The notes below the pieces were generated by a model. That model was not told the origin of the DNA, made no database searches, and worked only from the letters and a program-made list of their open reading frames with translations. Below are positions 58,692-64,000 of a stretch of 64,000 nt of DNA, one piece after another. The position numbers were made by a program, and so were the translations under genes. Source of the DNA: Plut-88900 sp965116945 (GTDB lineage: Bacteria > Chloroflexota > Dehalococcoidia > Plut-88900); assembly GCA_965116945.1 (NCBI GenBank), contig OZ220734.1, positions 2,232,001 to 2,296,000 on the forward strand, written 5' to 3'. Within the stretch, counting starts at the first letter, position 1. The number at the start of each line of letters is the position of its first letter.

Positions 58692-59585
58692 ATGAGCCTG
58701 GCAACTGTAGCTTTCAAGCTGTCCGGCGGTGAATACGTTACCCTCGACGGTGGTATGGGCACGGAGATCAAGCGGCGGGGAATTGCCGCAGGATCTTCGG
58801 AACTCTCGGTAGCGGCAATGGTGGACTCACCGGGTGCCATAAAGGAGGTCCACGAAGACTTCATAAGAGCCGGCGCCGACGTAATAATAACCAACACCTA
58901 TATCTGCAATTCGGGCAAGCTGGGGCGCATTGGTTGGGATGAATCCGGGATGGCGCACATTAACGAGATGGCTGTCAAGGCGGCCCTCGAAGCCCGTTCG
59001 ACATTCCCGGATCGGGATGTGGTAATAGCCGGCTCCCTCGGCCCTCTGAGCCAATCATATAACCCCGACGCCGTGCAACCATACGAAAAGTGTTTGTCTG
59101 ACTACCGGGCCCAGGCACGCATCCTGGCCAACTCAGGAGTCGATGTAATTCTCGTTGAGACGTGCACGAAGATACATGAAGCGGTAGCAGGAGTCACCGC
59201 TGCCGTTGAACTCGGAATGCCAGCCTGGGCGGGATTCGTGGCTGATGCACAAGGTCGAGTTAAGTCGGGAGAGAGTATTTTGGACGCCCAAACAGCCGTG
59301 AAGGATGCTGGTGCTTCCGTCATGTTCATCAACTGTTGCCAAGTCTCTGAAGTCACTGCAGCCTTCGAGCATCTTCACGGGAATGAGGATATGCCCCTTG
59401 GTGCCTATGCCCAGGGGGCCGTTTACGAAGGAAGTGGCTGGGATTTTGAGGAGTCAATGTCTCCTGAGCAGTATTTGTCGCATGCTGTGGAATGGGCTAG
59501 CCTCGGCGCACGGGCGATTGGGGGTTGCTGTGGCACTGCTACCGAGCACATTACAGCACTGGCGAATGCCGACTTCCATCTCTGA
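58692..59585 (+). CDS. Homocysteine S-methyltransferase-family protein
   Basis: 297 residues, TIM barrel with the Zn/thiol-binding Cys: INCCQV (Cys215/216) and AIGGCCGTATEH (Cys279 and 280). N-terminal LDGGMGTEIKRRG. Transfers methyl from a donor such as S-methylmethionine to homocysteine, giving methionine; no B12 domains. Follows the kinase-like genes closely and precedes the antiporter gene by 2 bases. Confidence 0.9.
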   Translation: MSLATVAFKLSGGEYVTLDGGMGTEIKRRGIAAGSSELSVAAMVDSPGAIKEVHEDFIRAGADVIITNTYICNSGKLGRIGWDESGMAHINEMAVKAALEARSTFPDRDVVIAGSLGPLSQSYNPDAVQPYEKCLSDYRAQARILANSGVDVILVETCTKIHEAVAGVTAAVELGMPAWAGFVADAQGRVKSGESILDAQTAVKDAGASVMFINCCQVSEVTAAFEHLHGNEDMPLGAYAQGAVYEGSGWDFEESMSPEQYLSHAVEWASLGARAIGGCCGTATEHITALANADFHL

Positions 59586-59587
59586 AG

Positions 59588-61192
59588 ATGACAACCGATT
59601 TCCTGATAATCGGCATATTCCTGTTGTCCGCCAAGCTCCTGGAGGGAGTGGCCAGCCGCTTTAAGCAGAGCTCGCTCCTCGCCTACCTGGTCGTAGGGAT
59701 AGTTCTCGGTATTTGGTTTGAGCCCGGCGAAGAGGCCAAACTCTTCTTCGAAGTCGGTGTCCTTTTCCTATTCTTCCTGATTGGTATTGACGAGATCGAC
59801 ATCTCCGGATTCGTAGGGACTTTGCGCGGTCGTTTCTTTGTCGCCGCATTTGTCAGTTTCGCAGTTCCGTTCGCCGCCAACCTCCTGGTTTTTTTGTACC
59901 TGCTAGGGCTTTCCGGGCCTAACGCCGTCACCCTTGCCTCCCTCATGGGGCTTTCAAGCCTGGGAATAGCCGCGCGGGTGTTGGGAGACCTGGGACGCTT
60001 AAAGGAGCCGGTAGGCCTGGAAATATTCACCACCGTAGTGATGGTGGAGATTGTCGGACTTCTGGTAGCCGGCTTCGCGTTGGAAGAGTCTGCGCATCCG
60101 GGGGTATTAGGAGGCTGGAAGATAGCGATATTGCTTGGAGAGATCATCCTGTTCGTAGCCGCTTCATGGGTGCTCTCGGCGAAGATTGTACCGTCAGTAC
60201 TTGTCTTCCTGAGAAGGATAATTGGCGCCCCACAATTGGCCTCTGCACTGATGGTGGGCAGCTTGTTCATAGTTGTCTGGGGCGCCCACGAGTTCGGGAT
60301 GGACGAAGCACTCGCTGCCCTGGTGTTTGGAATGGTCAACTCGGGTCTGCCCCGACGCCTCCGAAACGACATCCTTCCATCAATCCGCGGACTGTCGCAG
60401 GGTGTATTCGTTCCGCTATTCTTCGCTTCCGCCGGGACTCAGGTGGACCTGTCATTCACCAATCTGCCCACCTCGACCCTCGTGACCGTTATCCCCGTAG
60501 TGATTCTTGCCAAGGCAATCGGTTCACTGATGGGCGTCACGGTCGCCCGTCTTTCACGCCGCCTGGCGGTAGCCTCAGGGATTATGGGCAAGGGGGTCAT
60601 CGAAATAGCTTTCCTTCACATCCTCCTCGAGCACGGGGTAATCGATAGGGAAATGTTCTCCCTACTTACCATTCTGATGGTCGCATTCATATTCGTTGTG
60701 CCGCCCATCATGGGTTGGACAATAAAGCGCTCCGACGAGATCCCACATGACATCCTGCCCACCTCAATCGTCCCTTCCTTCGCCAGATTCTCACTCCAGG
60801 GACTCACCGTAGACGGCATACTGGAAAAGGGCAGGCGCTTTGCGGATGCGAATCTGACGGTCCAGCAGTTCATGGAATTATGGGCCGGACATGAGCGGCA
60901 GGACTACGTGGTCACCGAAGGGCTAGGCAAACTGGCCGGAACCCTGTCTCTCCGCAAGGTGCGCCGCATTCCGCAGGATACCTGGGCCAACATCCGCATA
61001 GGCAGCCTGCTGAACCGCAGGCCTGTCCTCACCTACCCCGACGAACCCCTGGAGGATTTCCTTGAGCAAATGGCCGAACACTCCGTATCGGTTTTCCCAG
61101 TGGTCGACCGGGAGTCGGGCGCTCTGCTTGGCTCGGTAGGCACAAACGATGTGCTCGCTACAATGCTCGAAGGAAGGGCACCCTCACACTAG
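59588..61192 (+). CDS. CPA2-type cation/proton antiporter with C-terminal CBS domains
   Basis: 534 residues from ATG 59588 (2 bases after the methyltransferase stop); the frame opens to 59525 inside that gene. About twelve membrane helices with YLVVGIVLGIWF and FLIGIDEID (Kef/NapA-like). After ~residue 400, a soluble part ends with CBS-type sequence (LTYPDEPLEDFLEQMAEHSV, FPVVDRESGALLGSVGTND). CBS domains usually bind adenosyl nucleotides and regulate transport. The transported ion (Na+ or K+) is not determined. Confidence 0.87.
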   Translation: MTTDFLIIGIFLLSAKLLEGVASRFKQSSLLAYLVVGIVLGIWFEPGEEAKLFFEVGVLFLFFLIGIDEIDISGFVGTLRGRFFVAAFVSFAVPFAANLLVFLYLLGLSGPNAVTLASLMGLSSLGIAARVLGDLGRLKEPVGLEIFTTVVMVEIVGLLVAGFALEESAHPGVLGGWKIAILLGEIILFVAASWVLSAKIVPSVLVFLRRIIGAPQLASALMVGSLFIVVWGAHEFGMDEALAALVFGMVNSGLPRRLRNDILPSIRGLSQGVFVPLFFASAGTQVDLSFTNLPTSTLVTVIPVVILAKAIGSLMGVTVARLSRRLAVASGIMGKGVIEIAFLHILLEHGVIDREMFSLLTILMVAFIFVVPPIMGWTIKRSDEIPHDILPTSIVPSFARFSLQGLTVDGILEKGRRFADANLTVQQFMELWAGHERQDYVVTEGLGKLAGTLSLRKVRRIPQDTWANIRIGSLLNRRPVLTYPDEPLEDFLEQMAEHSVSVFPVVDRESGALLGSVGTNDVLATMLEGRAPSH

Positions 61193-61203
61193 GCCTGAAC
61201 GCG

Positions 61204-61875
61204 TTAACCCTTCCACGCGGCGATAAGGTCGGTGGAAGGGTTGGTGAATCCCCACATATCAAAGAACTTCATGGACGCTTCCACCCACTCGGGTTCGTGG
61301 GAGATCATGCAATCCTCGGGAGTCACCACGAAATAGCCCTTGTTCATCCCATTGCTCACCGTCGGAACTATGCCTACGTGCACCCCAATCCCAACTATGA
61401 TGAAGGTCTTGATCCGGTTCCACTGAAGAATGGCCTCTAGGCTGGTGCCTGCGAATGCATCCCGCTTGTACTTATTTATGACCAGGTCACCGGGCTCGGG
61501 CTTGACTTCGTCAATTACGTCGTGGCCCCATGTGTTCTCCATCAGGCACCGCTGCATGATGTAGGTGCCATCCATGATCTGGTCATGGGCCATGCGGATT
61601 TCGGGGTCAGCGCGCGTGCTGTTGTCCGGGTAGTTTGTCCAGCCTACATATATAACCTTAACACCTGCAGCTCGGGCCGCCTCGAGGAGGTTCTGAGTCG
61701 GGCCAACCTGCTCGGGAAGGCACTTGACCAGTCCGTTGTCGGGGATAGTCTTGGCGAACTCGCCGTTCGGTTTAAGAAAGTCGTTGAGCATCTCGTGGAC
61801 GATCAATGCGGTGTGTTTGGGGTCAACTATTTCGGCGAACGTTTCCGGTATCTCCCGACCCTTGTATTGCAACAT
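61204..61875 (-). CDS. Isochorismatase-fold protein lacking the catalytic cysteine
   Basis: 223 residues, cysteine-hydrolase (isochorismatase) fold. At the first acidic position (usually Asp in DMQNDF) it reads LIVHEMLNDF (Glu28). Lys135/137 in VINKYKRDAFAGT is kept. The strand that normally carries the nucleophile Cys (VCV..T) reads IGVHVGIVPTVSNG, with Gly168 at the Cys position. It cannot work as a Cys hydrolase; isochorismatase-type enzymes lacking Cys exist (true isochorismatase uses other residues), so a different reaction is possible. Convergent with the antiporter gene. Confidence 0.82.
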   Translation of the reverse strand: MLQYKGREIPETFAEIVDPKHTALIVHEMLNDFLKPNGEFAKTIPDNGLVKCLPEQVGPTQNLLEAARAAGVKVIYVGWTNYPDNSTRADPEIRMAHDQIMDGTYIMQRCLMENTWGHDVIDEVKPEPGDLVINKYKRDAFAGTSLEAILQWNRIKTFIIVGIGVHVGIVPTVSNGMNKGYFVVTPEDCMISHEPEWVEASMKFFDMWGFTNPSTDLIAAWKG

Positions 61876-62031
61876 TATGTAACCTCCTCAGATTCGACCG
61901 TAGTCCCGGTCACGTTGGTCCTCGAATTTTCCGGTGGACGGCAATGATGATATCAGAATCCGTCCGAGATTCCTCACAATAGATCCGTCGTCATGGACTG
62001 AGGATGCCTCCCCTGTTACTATCATGTTCCC

Positions 62032-63282
62032 ATGCCTCCCTCTCCCTCCACCCCAGTTACCGTTGAGTCTCCTTCCCACCTCCCGACCCGACCCAAACCC
62101 CGAGCCAGATGGCTCATGGTCGGCCTATGCTGGTCCCTCTATTTCTCATTCGGGCTAACATTCGGCACCATCTCGCCCCTGGTCACACCCATCCAGGAAG
62201 ACCTCAACATGAATTCCGCCCAGATGGGGCTCGTGCACGGCAGCTGGCATGTGGTCTACATCTTTTTTGCTCCAGTCGTGGGGCTCCTGGTAGACAGGCT
62301 CGGATTAAGAAAGTCGCTGGGCCTGGGCGTCGTGATAATTCTGCTCTCACTCATCACCCGAGGCCTCTCCCAGAACTTCATCCAACTGTTCCTGACCGTA
62401 GGGCTATTCGGATTTGGCGGGCCCCTTGTATCCGTAGGCTCTCCGAAGCTGGTTTCAGTCTGGTTCGAAGGTCGAGAAAGGGGCATTGCGACGGGGATCT
62501 ACTCTACCGGCCCGGCGTCCGGAATTAGCCTGGCATTTGCCACCGCAAATACGGTGGTCGAGCCTCTCACCGGCTCGTGGCGGGGCATATCTCTCGTATA
62601 CGGCATATTGGTTGCCCTGATAGCCCTCGCATGGGTTATCTTCGCCCGAGAACCCGAGTCTCGTCCTGCCAGCGCTCCTCTCGCCACCAGATCCCTTGCG
62701 ACAAGCGAGTTCACGTCCATGTTGCGGCTGCGGAACGTGAAGATTATCCTGATTCTGGCTGCCGGGACATTCGTTGTCCACGTGGGGAACTCAAGCTGGG
62801 CTCCAGCCATACTGGAAGAGAAAGGCATGTCCCTGGATGCAGGGGGGCTGTGGGCAGCTCTCGCCACCGGCTTGGGGCTTGTTGGCTTGCTGGCGATACC
62901 GGGCCTCGTGAGACGCGGCAAGCGCGTACCAGTTACCAGCATCCAACTTGCGATATGTGCTATCGCCGCAACCGCCATGGTCTTCCTGCCCGGCGCCGGA
63001 GCGGTGGTATCTCTAATGTTCCTGACATTTGCGGCACAACCCATGCTTCCCATGTGTTCACTATTGCTCATGGAGACACCTGGGGTCGGCGCTGCAAAGA
63101 TGGGGGTGGCGGCGGGGCTGTTCTTCGCATCCGCGGAGATCGGAGGGTTCCTAGGTCCCTACGTCATGGGAGAGCTGCGGGACTCTTACATGTCCCTCGG
63201 GCCCGGGTTCCTGATGGTGGCGGCCACCGCCGCTCTCCTGGTGCCTATTGTCCTCCTCGTCAGAGAAAAGCGGGAAATGTAG
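62032..63282 (+). CDS. MFS transporter
   Basis: 416 residues, twelve helices; MFS motif A-like loop between helices 2 and 3 (GLLVDRLGLRKSLGLG). Basic N-terminus rich in Pro. NarK/OFA/oxalate-formate-antiporter-type sequence (SVWFEGRERGIATGI). Probably takes up or exports a small anion. Start ATG 62032; a later ATG at 62116 would delete only the polar leader. Confidence 0.83.
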   Translation: MPPSPSTPVTVESPSHLPTRPKPRARWLMVGLCWSLYFSFGLTFGTISPLVTPIQEDLNMNSAQMGLVHGSWHVVYIFFAPVVGLLVDRLGLRKSLGLGVVIILLSLITRGLSQNFIQLFLTVGLFGFGGPLVSVGSPKLVSVWFEGRERGIATGIYSTGPASGISLAFATANTVVEPLTGSWRGISLVYGILVALIALAWVIFAREPESRPASAPLATRSLATSEFTSMLRLRNVKIILILAAGTFVVHVGNSSWAPAILEEKGMSLDAGGLWAALATGLGLVGLLAIPGLVRRGKRVPVTSIQLAICAIAATAMVFLPGAGAVVSLMFLTFAAQPMLPMCSLLLMETPGVGAAKMGVAAGLFFASAEIGGFLGPYVMGELRDSYMSLGPGFLMVAATAALLVPIVLLVREKREM

Positions 63283-63341
63283 CCGCCTTTAGTCGGGGCT
63301 CTGGTATCATGGCGTCCAATACCCCTTCGCGGAGGAATCCC

Positions 63342-64000
63342 ATGCCCTATGGCGGCAACGACTGGCTAGCCCTGACCCCCGAGCCTACTCTGGAACCCGA
63401 CCTCCCCATCATCGACCCCCATCATCACTTCTGGGACTTCAAGATGGAGAGGATGCCCTACCAGCGCTACCTCCTCCCCGACCTCCTGGACGATATCAGC
63501 TCCGGTCACAATATAGTCGCCACCGTCTTCGTAGAAGCCCGCGCCATGTACCGCGCCGACGCCCCGGAAGAATTGCGGCCCGTGGGCGAGGTGGAATTCG
63601 CCCAGGGTATCGCCGCTGCCAGCGCCAGCGGGCTGTATGGGCCTTGCCGGATGGCGGATGGCATCGTCGGGCACGCAAACCTGAACCTTGGCGATGACGT
63701 CAACCGGGTCCTCGACCGCCTCGAAGCCGCCAGCCCAAACAGGTTTCGGGGAATCCGACACTCGGTGACCTGGGACGACGACCCCAGTGTGCCAAACGCG
63801 GCTCTCTACAAGATTCCTCACCAAATGATGAGCGACAGCTATAGAGCCGGGGCACGGGTGCTGGCCCACAGGGGCCTCACGATGGAGTCCTGGATGTATT
63901 CGGGCCAGCTGCCGGAACTTGCCTCATTTGCCCGCGCCGTCCCCGACCTCACCATAATCTCTGACCACATTGGCGGCCTCATGCGAACCGGTCCGTATAC
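63342..64000 (+). CDS. Amidohydrolase 2 family protein, cut by the window end
   Basis: 219 residues visible. Start ATG 63342 with GGAGG at 7 bases. N-terminal metal site PIIDPHHHFWDFK (HxH), then TVFVEARAMYR, NRFRGIRHSVTWDDD and TIISDHIGG (His of the second site). This is the pattern of the 2-pyrone-4,6-dicarboxylate lactonase/LigI branch. The remaining C-terminal sequence and the catalytic Asp are outside the window. Confidence 0.88.
   Translation, partial: MPYGGNDWLALTPEPTLEPDLPIIDPHHHFWDFKMERMPYQRYLLPDLLDDISSGHNIVATVFVEARAMYRADAPEELRPVGEVEFAQGIAAASASGLYGPCRMADGIVGHANLNLGDDVNRVLDRLEAASPNRFRGIRHSVTWDDDPSVPNAALYKIPHQMMSDSYRAGARVLAHRGLTMESWMYSGQLPELASFARAVPDLTIISDHIGGLMRTGPY

Overview
The window looks like one contiguous piece of a bacterial chromosome with moderately high GC and dense, mostly minus-strand gene blocks. 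The mix fits an uncultivated Chloroflexota lineage (Dehalococcoidia/SAR202-like): an archaeal-type PEP carboxylase, several different amidohydrolases, a copper amine oxidase next to a penicillin-acylase homologue, FAD-dependent phytoene-dehydrogenase-like enzymes, DUF5678/DUF5679 small proteins and a YidC without the large periplasmic domain. This placement is inferred from gene content only.

Layout. 1-4.8 kb: the 3' end of an acidic protein, ppcA, a PAS-LuxR regulator, an AT-rich gap, a small unknown protein and an M24 peptidase-like protein. 4.8-8.4 kb: tRNA-Ala and a tight minus-strand set of two amidohydrolases with a glutamine-amidotransferase-like protein between them. 8.5-11.5 kb: small membrane and regulatory proteins, including three consecutive zinc-ribbon or J-domain proteins that each carry a CD225/dispanin membrane module, and a retropepsin-DUF5678 pair. 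11.6-15.2 kb: the conserved rpmH-rnpA-yidD-(PQQ-propeller lipoprotein)-yidC-jag block behind a consensus sigma-70 promoter; rpmH and the N-terminal part of rnpA were recovered by reading the sequence directly. 15.3-17.7 kb: a plus-strand phage-type terminase large subunit and a small companion gene, bracketed by two direct composite repeats whose long hairpins differ by compensatory base-pair changes.

17.7-26.2 kb: a UbiA-type prenyltransferase, three small proteins, glmS, cmk and a ferric-iron ABC transporter (ATPase, permease, binding protein). A DtxR-type operator lies between the transporter and a divergent dtxR-family gene. 27-29.3 kb: an internally deleted sbcC-like pseudogene, then an ABC transporter whose ATPase has lost several catalytic motifs. 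29.4-44.1 kb: tRNA-Pro and a catabolic region (amidohydrolases, class V aminotransferase, phytoene-dehydrogenase-like oxidoreductase, a ThDP enzyme broken by one in-frame stop, a zincin-like metallopeptidase coupled to an EEP-domain membrane protein, penicillin acylase homologue, copper amine oxidase). 44.2-48 kb: RNA housekeeping (rnpB, a COG1579 zinc-ribbon protein, a CtpA-like protease, smpB, ssrA). 48-55.3 kb: an FAD oxidoreductase, a divergent ureohydrolase, an M20 peptidase and a 1,130-residue surface protein with nine Fn3-like repeats. 55.5-64 kb: a Ppx/GppA phosphatase coupled to two tandem thymidylate-kinase-like proteins, homocysteine methyltransferase, CPA2 antiporter with CBS domains, an isochorismatase-fold protein without its cysteine, an MFS transporter and an amidohydrolase cut by the window end.

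Two themes stand out. Several enzyme-family members here have substitutions at catalytic positions. Compact structured elements (REP-like stems, covarying hairpins, terminators) mark block boundaries. Starts were chosen from Shine-Dalgarno spacing, overlaps and family N-termini, and uncertain ones are flagged.
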